Shown: positions 9,818-19,505, numbered from the stretch's first letter. The stretch is 64,000 nt of DNA from Hyphomicrobiales bacterium (GCA_900466605.1 UBMU01000019.1:62001-126000); one strand, 5' to 3'. Translations and numbers: made by a program. The notes: generated by a model from the letters alone, not told the origin.

Positions 9818-9833
9818 CGCCGCGTGTGCGGCG
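9818..9833. terminator. GC-rich hairpin between convergent genes
   Basis: CGCCGC and GCGGCG enclose the loop GTGT in the 83-base gap between dadA and the convergent ThuA-like gene. There is no strong T-run on either strand, so a terminator role is only likely from position. Confidence 0.35.
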
Positions 9834-9856
9834 CCGACGTTCATCGTCCAGCCGGC

Positions 9857-10498
<642 letters not shown>

Positions 10499-10515
10499 AT
10501 TCTTCCTCCTGATGA

Positions 10516-11614
10516 TTACTTGGCCAACCGCCCTTCGAGGAGCGATCGGGAGAGCGGCATCGGCCGCTCGACTTGAGTGGCAATGGAAACTGTGCGGCCA
10601 CTCTCGGAGGCCGTATGGAACGCTTCCATGACCTCCAGGACATGTAGCGCCAGATCACCGCTTGCGCGATGCGGGCGGTTCGAGCGAATGGCGTACGCAA
10701 GATCCGCTACGCCGATCGAGCGATAATTACCGTCACCGTAAGGGGAAATTAATTGCTGCGTTTCGAACGCTCCTCCCTTTTTCAGCAACTCAACATCACC
10801 TCCGAAGTGGTTGGGATCCGGCACAATCAACGTTCCTTCAGTGCCATAAATCTCCAGCGGCACATGCCGGTGGCCAGCGACATCAAAGCTCATCGCGATC
10901 TGCACGACCGCACCATTGGCAAAGGCCATGAGACCAGCCACGTGGGTTGGCACATGCACTGGAATTCGCTCGCCGTTTCTAGGCTCGCTGGTAATCGCGA
11001 TCCTTGCGGGGACTGATCGCAAACCCTGCCACCTGCGCAACCGGTCCAAAGAGGTTCACAAGATCGGTGATGTAGTACGGGCCCATATCGAGCATCGGTC
11101 CGCCCCCGACTTCGTAGTAAAAGGCGGGGTTGGGGTGCCAGCGTTCGTGGCCGGGGCACATGAAGGTGGCCGTGCCGCCAACTGGCTGGCCAATCACGCC
11201 TTGATCGATGAGGTTGCGCGCGGTCTGGTGCCCACCGCCGAGGAACGTGTCGGGCGCAGCACCGATACGCAATCCCTTGGACTTTGCTTCGTCCGCAAGC
11301 CGTTTAGCTTCGGCAAAATTTATTCCTAGGGGCTTTTCCGAGTAGGCGTGCTTGCCGGCCTCAAGCGCTTGTAGTCCAACTGCCACGTGCGCCTTCGGGA
11401 CCGTTAGATTGACGATTATCTCGACCGTGGGATCGTTAAACAGTTCATCGATCTTTTTTGCCCGCACGTTGAATTCGGCGGCCTTGGCCACAGCCAGATC
11501 ATGATTGAGGTCTCCCACGCCGCGGACGTCAAGGATCGGAAAGGAAGACATCGCTTTCAGATAGGCACCTGAAATGTTGCCGCACCCAATGATGCCTATG
11601 CCGACTCGTTCCAT
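10516..11614 (-). pseudogene. Gfo/Idh/MocA family dehydrogenase with one frameshift
   Basis: The N-terminal half starts at the ATG at 11614 after GGGAGGAAATC and shows the Rossmann motif GIIGCGNISG, the conserved EKPLG (as SEKPLGINFAEAKRLA) and GGGPMLDMGPYY. The frame then runs out at AISPRKDR followed by a stop at about 10979. The C-terminal half continues in another frame from about residue 209 (ITSEPRNGERIPVHVPTHV) to the normal end at 10516. One extra base or two missing bases near 11000 explain this. Both halves are otherwise intact, so it is either a recent mutation or a sequencing error. The expected activity is NAD-dependent oxidation of a sugar alongside the ThuA-like protein. Confidence 0.85.
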
Positions 11615-11648
11615 GATTTCCTCCCGTTGGATGTTGTGACTATTGTCT

Positions 11649-12848
11649 TCAGAGCGCCGGACCAGTGGTATTCCAAGGCGACTCATAGAGTTCGTAAAGA
11701 GCGACAGCAGCTGCCCCTTGCGCCCAGAAGTCATCAGTCGAATCGTCGAAGACGAGTTCGGCGACACCCTTCAAGGACGGTGGGATCGCAAGTGCATAGG
11801 CATTGCGCAAGCTGTTCAGAAAAGGCTCTCCGAGGGCGAGGCTGGAACCGACAACAATCACCCGCGGCGGTGCAAACAAGGTGACGATATTGGCGATCGC
11901 TACACCAACAGCTTCACCTGCGCGAATTGCCGCGCTGATGAGCGTATTGTCTTCTGCTTTGATCAGTGCCTGAGCATGGTTCATGCCTCGCCCAAGTCGG
12001 ATTGCCTCGGCAAACCGACCGCTTGCCGGTTGCTCCCCGAGGATCTCGCTTTCACCAGCTTGGCTCGACAGCCGCACGATGCCGCTCGGTCCCAATCCAA
12101 GGACTAGGTCGCCGAGATTGTGGCTGAGGCCGCCGGCGCCCCGAAACAATTGATTGTCGTGAAGAACGCCCAAACCAAGGGTCTGCTCTAGCGATATCAA
12201 TACCATATCCTCCAGATCACGGGCCTTGCCAAACCAGTGGTGAGCAAGGGTGATCGCGTGCGCATCACTCTCAACGATGGTAGGGGTATTCAGACGGGCA
12301 GTCATTTCACTCGCGAAATCGACGTTAACGTCGCGAAAAATAGGACTACTGCGAATATGACCGGTACGATGTTCGATTACACCGGGAAGCCCAAGGCAAA
12401 CCGTATCGACATCCTCCAGCGAGAGACCGGCGTCAACGACGCAGCGGCGAACACCATCTTCCACAAGGTCAGCGATCACGCCAATCGGTTGACGATCTAT
12501 GCGAATAGGCAGCATCAGCTTTGAAAGCACATCACCGCGAAAGTCGGTAACCACGAAAACAAGGCGGTTTGCCGCGATCTTCGCACCAACCACCCTAGCC
12601 GCATCCGGATTGAGCTCCAGCATAACGCGCGGTCGACCACGCGCCGCCTCGTTACGGATATCGCCCTCATGGCGTGGCAGGATCAGGCCGTCATCAAGCA
12701 GGGAGGCCGTGATCGCTGATACCGTTGTGGTCGACAACTGCGTGCGCTCGCTGATCTCAACGCGCGATATCGGTCCGTGCCGGCGAATAGTATCCAGCAC
12801 GTTCAACCGGTTGATCGCGCGCATTAATTCGGGATCTGCAGTCTTCAT
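11649..12848 (-). CDS. ROK family transcriptional regulator
   Basis: This 399-residue protein has an N-terminal winged helix (NRLNVLDTIRRHGPISRVEI, TQLSTTTVSAITASLL) and a C-terminal ROK sugar-kinase-like domain (GLPGVIEHRTG, GLSHNLGDLV, APPRVIVVGSSLA). The CxCGxxGC zinc cluster normal in ROK proteins is absent; that region reads LGLGPSGIVRLSSQ with no cysteine. The ATG at 12848 is chosen although a TTG 18 codons upstream would also fit. It is upstream of the Gfo/Idh and ThuA-like genes on the same strand and divergent from a sugar ABC importer, so it probably controls both. Confidence 0.88.
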   Translation of the reverse strand: MKTADPELMRAINRLNVLDTIRRHGPISRVEISERTQLSTTTVSAITASLLDDGLILPRHEGDIRNEAARGRPRVMLELNPDAARVVGAKIAANRLVFVVTDFRGDVLSKLMLPIRIDRQPIGVIADLVEDGVRRCVVDAGLSLEDVDTVCLGLPGVIEHRTGHIRSSPIFRDVNVDFASEMTARLNTPTIVESDAHAITLAHHWFGKARDLEDMVLISLEQTLGLGVLHDNQLFRGAGGLSHNLGDLVLGLGPSGIVRLSSQAGESEILGEQPASGRFAEAIRLGRGMNHAQALIKAEDNTLISAAIRAGEAVGVAIANIVTLFAPPRVIVVGSSLALGEPFLNSLRNAYALAIPPSLKGVAELVFDDSTDDFWAQGAAAVALYELYESPWNTTGPAL

Positions 12849-12906
12849 GGGGTCTGCGTGGCTCTTCCATGCTGCGCGACGCGTCGTCGTGTGTATTTTC
12901 AACGGT

Positions 12907-13013
12907 ATGCGAATTAAATAACTCCGCGAAAACCGCGTCTGTCAAGCCAATTCTAGCAATTTCGGGGAGGGGAGTTGACATTCGGAAAAACCTACCGATG
13001 ATTTAATCCGCAT
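12907..13013. promoter_or_regulatory. divergent promoter with paired ROK operator candidates
   Basis: ATGCGAATTAAAT at 12907-12919 and ATTTAATCCGCAT at 13001-13013 are inverted copies (12 of 13 positions agree) about 80 bases apart. Between them is TTGACA at 12975-12980, a good -35 box for the importer genes, and the second copy overlaps the likely -10 region. The two sites look like the outer and promoter operators of the adjacent ROK regulator, possibly acting through a DNA loop. Confidence 0.55.
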
Positions 13014-13062
13014 GCGGGAAAAATTGAAGAGGACAATTTTTGCCCTTTCTGGAGGAGAAATC

Positions 13063-14373
13063 ATGTTTGACCAAATGAGGGCGAAAGCCTCGCTTCGAAG
13101 CCGCTTCATTGCCCGCTCGGCCGCCACTGGGCTGGCGCTCCTGATCGCCGTGGGAAGCGCTGCAGCAGACACGACTGTCAAGTGGATGCACCTCGAAATT
13201 GATCCAAACTACCTGGCCGTCTGGAAGAAGATCGCTGCCAAGTACGAAGCTGAGCACCCTGGCGTAAAGATCGAGATGCAATTTCTCGAAAATGAGGCTT
13301 TCAAGGCAAAGCTACCAACGCTGCTCCAATCGAGCGACGCTCCGGATTTGTTTTTCAGCTGGGGCGGCGGCGTGCTGAAGCAACAGCTTGCCACCGGCAC
13401 GTTGCTGGATCTAACCGATGCGATGAACGCCAAGGATGGCGCATGGCTGAAGACCTACAACCCGGCATCCATCAGCGGCCTTACCTTCGATGGCAAGATT
13501 GGCGCAGTGCCCTACAAGATGGGTACGGTTTCCTTCTTTTATAACAAACAGATGTTTGCGAAGGCAGGCGTGGACGCAGCGTCCATTAAATCGTGGGGCG
13601 ATTATCTCGCCGCGGTCAAGAAACTCAAAGATGCCGGAATTGTGCCGATAGCAGGTGGCGGCGGCGAGAAATGGCCGATCCATTTCTACTGGAGCTATCT
13701 CGTCATGCGTGACGGCGGCCAGAAAGTCTTTGACGCCGCCAAGAACGGCCAAGGTGATGGCTTTAACGCCCCTTCAATCATAAAGGCTGGCGAACAGCTC
13801 GCAGAACTAGGTAAGCTTGAACCCTTCCAGCCCGGTTACCTCGGTGCGACCTGGCCGCAGGCACTCGGCATTTTCGGTGACGGCAAAGCCGCAATGATAC
13901 TTGGCTTCGAGAACACGGCTGCTAATCAACGCACCAATTCGGGCGACGGAAAGGGCCTTGACCCCGACAATATCGGTCGCTTCGCCTTCCCGGCCGTGTC
14001 CGACGGCGCTGGCGCAGCAACCGACACGCTTGGCGGATTGAATGGTTGGGCCGTCACGAAGAAAGCTCCACCTGAAACGCTTGATTTCCTTGCGTATCTT
14101 ACGAACGCCGAGAATGAACGGGAAATGGCTAAAGCAGGCATGCTCATTCCTGTCGCCGTCGGCGCCGAGGACGGAGTGACCAATCCTTTAATGCATCAGG
14201 CTGCGGAACAGCTCGCCCACTCGACGTGGCATCAGAACTTCTTCGACCAGGACCTCGGCCCGTCCGTTGGCCGCGTGGTCAACGATGTCTCTGTTGCGAT
14301 CGTTTCCGGACAAATGAGCCCCGCCGATGGAGCACAGCAGATACAGGAAGCCTTCGAGCAAGACCAACTCTGA
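13063..14373 (+). CDS. sugar ABC transporter substrate-binding protein (CUT1 type)
   Basis: This extracytoplasmic binding protein has 436 residues. A signal peptide (ARSAATGLALLIAVGSAAA) precedes a family 1 solute-binding domain: KYEAEHPGVKIEMQF, PDLFFSWGGGVLKQQ, GKIGAVPYKMGTVSFFYNK and GLNGWAVTKKAP. The ATG at 13063 is supported by GGAGGAGA just upstream. It is first in an operon with two permease genes and is divergent from the ROK regulator. No ATPase gene accompanies it, so it must share an ATPase from elsewhere. The sugar is unknown; the ThuA-like and dehydrogenase neighbours suggest an oligosaccharide or glycoside. Confidence 0.92.
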   Translation: MFDQMRAKASLRSRFIARSAATGLALLIAVGSAAADTTVKWMHLEIDPNYLAVWKKIAAKYEAEHPGVKIEMQFLENEAFKAKLPTLLQSSDAPDLFFSWGGGVLKQQLATGTLLDLTDAMNAKDGAWLKTYNPASISGLTFDGKIGAVPYKMGTVSFFYNKQMFAKAGVDAASIKSWGDYLAAVKKLKDAGIVPIAGGGGEKWPIHFYWSYLVMRDGGQKVFDAAKNGQGDGFNAPSIIKAGEQLAELGKLEPFQPGYLGATWPQALGIFGDGKAAMILGFENTAANQRTNSGDGKGLDPDNIGRFAFPAVSDGAGAATDTLGGLNGWAVTKKAPPETLDFLAYLTNAENEREMAKAGMLIPVAVGAEDGVTNPLMHQAAEQLAHSTWHQNFFDQDLGPSVGRVVNDVSVAIVSGQMSPADGAQQIQEAFEQDQL

Positions 14374-14386
14374 TCCGACCATTTCC

Positions 14387-14409
14387 GGCGCGGAGCATTT
14401 TTCCGCGCC
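14387..14409 (+). terminator. stem-loop between binding-protein and permease genes
   Basis: GGCGCGGA at 14387-14394 and TCCGCGCC at 14402-14409 form a perfect 8-base stem with a 7-base loop, 13 bases after the binding-protein stop. It is likely to limit read-through or protect the upstream mRNA so that the binding protein is made in excess. Confidence 0.5.
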
Positions 14410-14440
14410 GCCCTCATTATGACCACAGGGGATCGGCTCC

Positions 14441-15379
14441 ATGTCCACCATCAGCGCGACGAGCGTCACCCGTCCGCGCCCGACTGTCAGATCGTCGGTG
14501 CGCAGCAAGGATCCTAGTTTGGCGCGGCGCCTTCCTGTCATACTCCTATTTCTGCCACCGGCACTTCTGCTTTTCACGATCTTCGTCATCATGCCAATGG
14601 GCGAGGCGGCGTGGTACAGCCTCTACAAGTGGGATGGCTATGGCCTCCCGACCCAGTTTGTGGGGATGAGGAATTTTGAAGTATTGTTCAAGAATAGCGC
14701 CTTTCTGACAGCGTTAAAAAACAATGCCCTGATCATCGTCATATCGATCCTTATCCAGATCCCCCTCGCAATCTGGCTGGCGATGATGCTAGCGCATCGG
14801 ATCGCCGGTGTAGTCATCTTTCGCCTGGTCTTTTTCCTTCCCTACATATTGGCCGAGGTAGCAGCTGGCCTTATCTGGCGCTTCGTCTACGACGGCGATT
14901 ATGGCTTATTTGCTTCTGCTGCTCACCTAATTGGTGTCGAGACACCGTATGTTCTGGCCGACAAAGACCTAGCAATCTATGCAGTCCTGGCCGTGGTGGT
15001 CTGGAAGTACTTCGGATTCCACATGATGCTGTTCATCGCTGGACTGCAATCGCTCGACAAAAGCGTTTTGGAGGCTGCTGAAATTGACGGCGCTAGCGGC
15101 TGGCAGCGGTTCCGCTACATCACACTCCCACTTCTGGGCTCAACGGTGCGCCTCTCCGTGTTTTTCGCCGTCGTCGGCTCGCTGCAACTCTTCGACCTTA
15201 TCATGCCGCTGACGGGAGGCGGGCCTTTCAATTCGACGCAAACCATGGTCACCTTCCTTTTTAACTTCGGCGTCACGCGAATGCAGGTCGGCCTTGGCAG
15301 CGCCGTAGGCGTTGTACTGTTTGTCATCTGCGTGAGCCTCGCCTTCGGCTACAAGCGGGTATTTATGCGCAATGACTGA
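14441..15379 (+). CDS. sugar ABC transporter permease (MalF/UgpA type)
   Basis: This inner-membrane permease has 312 residues and about six transmembrane segments, the first near residues 30-55 (RLPVILLFLPPALLLFTIFV). The EAA loop that contacts the ATPase reads EAAEIDGASGWQRFRYITLP, as expected for CUT1 permeases. It pairs with the next gene, whose start overlaps its end by 8 bases, and with the binding protein upstream. Confidence 0.93.
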   Translation: MSTISATSVTRPRPTVRSSVRSKDPSLARRLPVILLFLPPALLLFTIFVIMPMGEAAWYSLYKWDGYGLPTQFVGMRNFEVLFKNSAFLTALKNNALIIVISILIQIPLAIWLAMMLAHRIAGVVIFRLVFFLPYILAEVAAGLIWRFVYDGDYGLFASAAHLIGVETPYVLADKDLAIYAVLAVVVWKYFGFHMMLFIAGLQSLDKSVLEAAEIDGASGWQRFRYITLPLLGSTVRLSVFFAVVGSLQLFDLIMPLTGGGPFNSTQTMVTFLFNFGVTRMQVGLGSAVGVVLFVICVSLAFGYKRVFMRND

Positions 15380-16220
15380 CATGGCCTCATCCGCCCGGAT
15401 CGCTACCGGCACGAAAGTCTACCTCTACGTCTCGCTAGCTATCATCGCCGCGATCGTGCTGGTACCTTTGCTAACCACGGCGCTTGGCGGCTTCAAGGAT
15501 CTGGGCGATTTACGCACCAACCCCTTTGGTCTGCCGGTTGCATGGCATCCAGAAAACTACACAGACATTATTTTCGGAGACCGCTACTGGCGCCAAATGA
15601 CGAATTCGCTAATTATCGCGACGTTGACGGTGTGCCTAACTGTTTCGGTCTCAGCCATGGCCGCATTTACCTTCGCCCATGTCAAGTTCTTCGGCGCCGG
15701 CTTCCTGCTTAACTACTTCCTGATTGGGCTGATGTTTCCGGCTGCAACCGCCATCCTGCCTTTGTTCATCCGAATCCGAGACCTTGGCCTACTGAACACC
15801 TACTGGGGCGTCGTCCTGCCACAGGTTTCCTTTGGCCTTGGCATGAGCATTCTCTTGTTCCGGAACTATTTTCGAAACCTTCCGGAAGAACTATTCCAGG
15901 CAGCGATCGTCGACGGCTGCGGTTATATCCGGTTCTTCTGGCACATCTCGCTGCCGCTTTCGCGCCCGATCATCGCAACCGTGAGCATAATCTCCTTTGT
16001 GGGTAGCTGGAACAGTTATATTTTGCCGCTCATCATGCTGAATTCAGAAACGATGTATCCATGGCCGCTTGGTATCATGGTTTACCGTGGCGAGTTCGGG
16101 ACGGCGTGGCAGTTGGTGTTAGCCTTCATTACCCTCACTATAATGCCGACGATCATTGTTTTTTTCCTGGCGCAGAAACATATCATTGCGGGCCTGACGG
16201 CCGGTGCCGTCAAGTCATAG
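15372..16220 (+). CDS. sugar ABC transporter permease (MalG/UgpE type)
   Basis: This second inner-membrane permease of the importer has 282 residues and about six transmembrane segments. The EAA-loop region reads FQAAIVDGCGYIRFFWHISL, and the end QKHIIAGLTAGAVKS is the typical MalG-type C-terminus. The start overlaps the previous permease gene, so translation is probably coupled. No ATPase gene follows; the next gene is convergent thiD. Confidence 0.93.
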   Translation: MTDMASSARIATGTKVYLYVSLAIIAAIVLVPLLTTALGGFKDLGDLRTNPFGLPVAWHPENYTDIIFGDRYWRQMTNSLIIATLTVCLTVSVSAMAAFTFAHVKFFGAGFLLNYFLIGLMFPAATAILPLFIRIRDLGLLNTYWGVVLPQVSFGLGMSILLFRNYFRNLPEELFQAAIVDGCGYIRFFWHISLPLSRPIIATVSIISFVGSWNSYILPLIMLNSETMYPWPLGIMVYRGEFGTAWQLVLAFITLTIMPTIIVFFLAQKHIIAGLTAGAVKS

Positions 16221-16294
16221 AGCAATGGGTACCCTGGTTGCTACGCTCCGCAAGCTCCGTGTAAGGGATCGCGGGGCATTTTCTTCGGAAGCGC

Positions 16295-17092
16295 CTACCA
16301 GAGCGCATGAAAATGGTGCACCGGCCCGTGACCAGAACCTACACTCAACTGATCGGCGTGGGCCACGGTGCCAGCAAGGTAAGCCTTTGAACGCCCGGCG
16401 GCCTCCTCTATCGTTGCACCCTTTCCCAACTCGGCGGCCAGCGCGCTCGAAAGGGTGCACCCGGTACCATGAGTATTTGCGGTGCCGACTCGCTCTGCCT
16501 CAAACCATGCCAAATCAGCAGCCGTGGCGAGAACATCCGGGCTTTCAGGGCCTGCCAAATGCCCGCCCTTGACGAGCACTGCATCCGGCCCAAGGTGGAG
16601 AAGGGCGGTTGCTTGCTCCGCCATTTCGCCGCGCATTGTGGCAACCGACGAATTAAGTAGCGCTGCGGCTTCTGGCAGGTTGGGTGTTAACAAGGTTGCG
16701 AGCGGGAGAAGTTGCCTTATCAGCACGTCAACGGCAGCAGGGTCCAGCAGCGAGGCTCCGCCCTTGGCGACCATAACCGGATCCAAAACGATTGGAATAC
16801 CCTTATGTGGAGCAAGCGCGCTTGCCACGGCATCAGCAATCTCGGCCGTAGCGATCATGCCAATCTTGACGGCATCCACCCGCACATCGGCAAAAACAGC
16901 TTTTATCTGATCCGCCACGAAGGAGGCAGGTACGAGGTGCACGCCCGAAACACCTTGCGTGTTCTGGGCTGTTAAGGCTGTAAGTACGGCCATGCCATAG
17001 ACACCACATGCAGACAGTGCCTTGAGATCGGCCTGGATGCCGGCGCCGCCGGAGGGGTCGGAACCAGCAATCGACAAAACGTTCTTGATCAT
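16295..17092 (-). CDS. thiD: hydroxymethylpyrimidine/phosphomethylpyrimidine kinase
   Basis: This cytoplasmic kinase of 265 residues phosphorylates HMP and HMP-phosphate in thiamine synthesis. The N-terminus LSIAGSDPSGGAGIQADLKALSA is the ThiD signature. MVAKGGASLLDPAAVDVL and the C-terminal THGTGCTLSSALAAELGKG contain the substrate and anion-hole/catalytic cysteine motif. It overlaps the truncated thiE fragment by ATGA, so it is the last gene of a thiamine unit headed by a TPP riboswitch about 550 bases upstream. Confidence 0.95.
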   Translation of the reverse strand: MIKNVLSIAGSDPSGGAGIQADLKALSACGVYGMAVLTALTAQNTQGVSGVHLVPASFVADQIKAVFADVRVDAVKIGMIATAEIADAVASALAPHKGIPIVLDPVMVAKGGASLLDPAAVDVLIRQLLPLATLLTPNLPEAAALLNSSVATMRGEMAEQATALLHLGPDAVLVKGGHLAGPESPDVLATAADLAWFEAERVGTANTHGTGCTLSSALAAELGKGATIEEAAGRSKAYLAGTVAHADQLSVGSGHGPVHHFHALW

Positions 17093-17415
17093 GCTCTTGA
17101 CTCTCTAATATTCTCGGAAATTCGGCGCGCTGAAAACTCGGGATTGGATGTCCCGCAAATCGCAGAGACGACAGCTAGCCCATCCGTCCCGTTCGCAAAA
17201 ACGTCGCGCACGTGGTCGGAATTCAATCTGCCGATAGCAACGGCTGGTACCGGACATGCTTTGACAAGGCGCAAAAGCCCCTGGAACCCAAACGCGGGCT
17301 TGTGGTCCGGCTTTGTCGTAGTCGTAAAGACCGGCCCCAAGCCGGCGTAATCGACAATCGCCGGATCGATTGCGAACGCCAGCGCCTCTATCTCTGCTGA
17401 GAGGCTAAGGATCAT
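17089..17415 (-). pseudogene. thiE: truncated thiE (thiamine-phosphate synthase), C-terminal half only
   Basis: The frame encodes 108 residues matching the second half of ThiE: MILSLSAEIEALAF, DYAGLGPVFTTTTKPDHKPA, VPAVAIGRLNSDHV and DGLAVVSAICG. The N-terminal half, with the pyrimidine-binding part of the barrel, is missing; upstream the frame meets a stop. Between this fragment and the riboswitch lies a 28-codon frame (17412-17498) starting MNILAIVLLAAGALPAMVHA and ending in an ATGA overlap, which may be chance. A deletion seems to have removed the start of thiE and any genes between it and the riboswitch. Confidence 0.8.
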
Positions 17416-17639
17416 CTCGGGCCCGCGCCGTCTTCCTCAGCATGCACCATTGCAGGCAAAGCACCGGCCGCAAGGAGCACAATAGCCAAAATGTTCATTG
17501 CAACGAAATTGGTGATACAGTGAAAGAATGGCGAATTCGCGCCCAATTCCCTCAGCGACGACCCCGGTGAGTTCTTATTCTCCAAGCCACGCCTTTCGGC
17601 CGGGCAAGAGGCGCAAGAACCTCTGCTGTAGCATAGGCT

Positions 17640-17725
17640 CCAATACGACTCCCTCCGCCGGCATTATCCGGTTCAGGTTCAAAGGGTGCTTCTCAGCCCA
17701 AAAGGGCGCCCCTGTCTTACACCTT
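17640..17725 (-). promoter_or_regulatory. TPP riboswitch (THI element)
   Basis: Read on the minus strand, the region carries the conserved TPP aptamer blocks in order: GGCTGAGA (17691-17698), ACCCTTTGAACCTG (17674-17687), GGATAATGCCGGC (17657-17669) and GGAGGGA (17650-17656). These match the known thi-box consensus closely. The stem before GGCTGAGA pairs GGGCGCCC-type bases as in other THI elements. It should repress the downstream thiE remnant and thiD when thiamine diphosphate is plentiful. Confidence 0.9.
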
Positions 17726-18682
17726 CTTGTCGCAGAGAAGCATGTGCCTGTCACTCACAAAAATTCAGAAGCTGATCGGACAAAGCAGGTGTCTGGGAAT
17801 GCCCTTTGCGCCGAACTTCAGGACCTAATCTCTGCAAGTGAATACGATTCTCTGGGGACCCAAGGTAGCCGTGCGCAACGCGATCATGTGCTCTGTCTGT
17901 GCATATCTAAAAAACGAGAGAGCGGTGTGCGATTCTACTGGAAATAGTCACAGTAAAGAGCTGAAAAGCCGAATGCTGGGGCGAAGAATGTGGTCGACGT
18001 CTACCGATTAGTGGTCGCTGAACAGAGATTAGACCTCGAGGATGCGAGCGCGATCAGATTAATTCAAGAAGTGGCGCACATGGTTTCAGTGCGTATCCGA
18101 TGGCCTCGATGTGACCACAGGTCACGGCTCGATCGATGCTAGCAAAGGATTGAGCCACATAGTGGTTTCCAGGACCAAGGATGTTGCGGAATTTGTTGAT
18201 GACCTCGCTTATCATGTCGAGAACGATGTGGACTTCCAACACGCTCTCGAAGAAAACCTGATGCGTCGGGTACCTTTGTTTGCCGAAGCAAAGGGCAAAG
18301 CAAAGGCAACCATTGATCGATCTGCCACGCCGAAGCATGGGCAACAAGTTTGCCGAAGCGAGTGCTCCAGCGTGTGCGATCACCCATCCGAAACGCGGAT
18401 GGAAACCCAAGCGAGGAGCCACGAGCAGTTGAGTGCGGCCCGCTGTAAAAGGGTCTCTTCTTGAGGCTAGGCGATACATTCAATCAAAGGAACTCATGCA
18501 CTTTCTATCGCGTATACGTCAATTGCCCTTCGTCAGAATTCGGGCAGCGTTGTAGCCGATACCGGAGCATTTACCTAGTCACTAAACCAAAGCATAGGCC
18601 CCTCACATCGAGTGTATAATTACGTGCGAGCTTAGTCGGCGTGCATCTTCGCTCCTGGCAACGACCAAAAGAGAGAGCGAAG
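17726..18682. other. 957 bases without a supported gene
   Basis: Two overlapping open frames on opposite strands lie at about 18054-18479. Neither has a clear ribosome site, a recognisable family or a plausible start, and they shadow one another. Nothing else was seen apart from the upstream edge of the riboswitch transcript and the likely promoter of the lipoprotein gene. Confidence 0.4.
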
Positions 18683-19138
18683 ATGTCGATACACGATCTG
18701 CAACCATTTTTTTCAAAATTCGCAATCAGCTACGCAATTGTGGTCGGTTCGGCCCTGTCGCTTGCAGCTTGCACGACCGTGGACACGGCTATCCCCTCAA
18801 AGGAAAGCAGCTTAGCCGCAGCTGGGTTCATTGCAAAACTCGCAAGCACCCCCCAACGAAAAGCAATGCTAATGCGCCTGCCGCCGAACAAATTCCTATT
18901 GCGGACACATGGAAACACAGTGAACTACGTCTACGCCGATCCTTCAAATTGCAATTGCCTCTATGTTGGATCTCAGCAAGCCTATGATCGGTATCGCCAG
19001 TTTCAACAGCAAGAAAAGAATGCCGACCGTCAGATGTCAGCTGCGCAAGCCTATCAAGACGCCAACTGGGACTGGAGGCGGTGGGGGCCGTGGATCTCTG
19101 ACTTCGAGGGTCCGTTCGGTCCAGGGTACGGCTGGTGA
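18683..19138 (+). CDS. small lipoprotein of unknown function
   Basis: This 151-residue protein has an N-terminal membrane segment followed by the lipobox LSLAAC, so it is probably lipidated and anchored in the envelope. The middle part (FLLRTHGNTVNYVYADPSNC, CLYVGSQQAYDRYRQF) is typical of short conserved rhizobial envelope proteins of unknown role, and the C-terminus is rich in Trp, Gly and Pro. The ATG at 18683 follows GAGAGAGCG; an in-frame ATG was not available earlier without an unusual leader. No function can be assigned. Confidence 0.75.
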   Translation: MSIHDLQPFFSKFAISYAIVVGSALSLAACTTVDTAIPSKESSLAAAGFIAKLASTPQRKAMLMRLPPNKFLLRTHGNTVNYVYADPSNCNCLYVGSQQAYDRYRQFQQQEKNADRQMSAAQAYQDANWDWRRWGPWISDFEGPFGPGYGW

Positions 19139-19283
19139 GGTGTTTGCATCCAAAAGGTGGTTGTCGCCATCCACCTCTCGCTGCGTCAGCATACCTAAAC
19201 TGAACTCGGCTTGTTCGACCAACTGCGCGGGCGGCCAGCTACTGCTGACCGCCTAACGCAAGTAGAGTATGAGGGGATCGAAC

Positions 19284-19505
19284 TCACGTTATCAGACGAG
19301 GGCTTTTCGATAGAGTCTGCGCCTCATTAGTTGACACTCCGTAGGCAGCCATTAGCCATAAACTCAAAGCGACACCGCGTGGGATATGCTGCTCGCCTGT
19401 CTCCCACCTCCGACTTGTCGGCTCATCAATCCCGAACAGCTCCCTCGCGGTACCCTCTGTCATACCGACCACGGTAAGCGCCGCCCTGTATTCTAACGGG
19501 GTCAT
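19284..19505 (-). CDS. small helix-turn-helix protein, XRE-like
   Basis: This 73-residue protein starts MTPLEYRAALTVVGMTEGTA and continues ELFGIDEPTSRRWETGEQHI. It has the Cro/XRE layout in which the recognition helix is followed by SRRWETGE. Such small proteins are widespread in rhizobia with no known target. Neighbouring genes give no clear clue. Confidence 0.7.
   Translation of the reverse strand: MTPLEYRAALTVVGMTEGTARELFGIDEPTSRRWETGEQHIPRGVALSLWLMAAYGVSTNEAQTLSKSPRLIT

Noticed and set aside
17412..17498. 28-codon leader-like frame between the TPP riboswitch and thiE remnant
   Set aside because: It looks like a signal peptide and overlaps thiE by ATGA, but has no ribosome site and lies in a deletion scar. 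Kept only as a note.
18054..18479. Overlapping open frames on both strands
   Set aside because: Neither shows a family resemblance or ribosome site, and each could be the shadow of the other. Left as gene-free.
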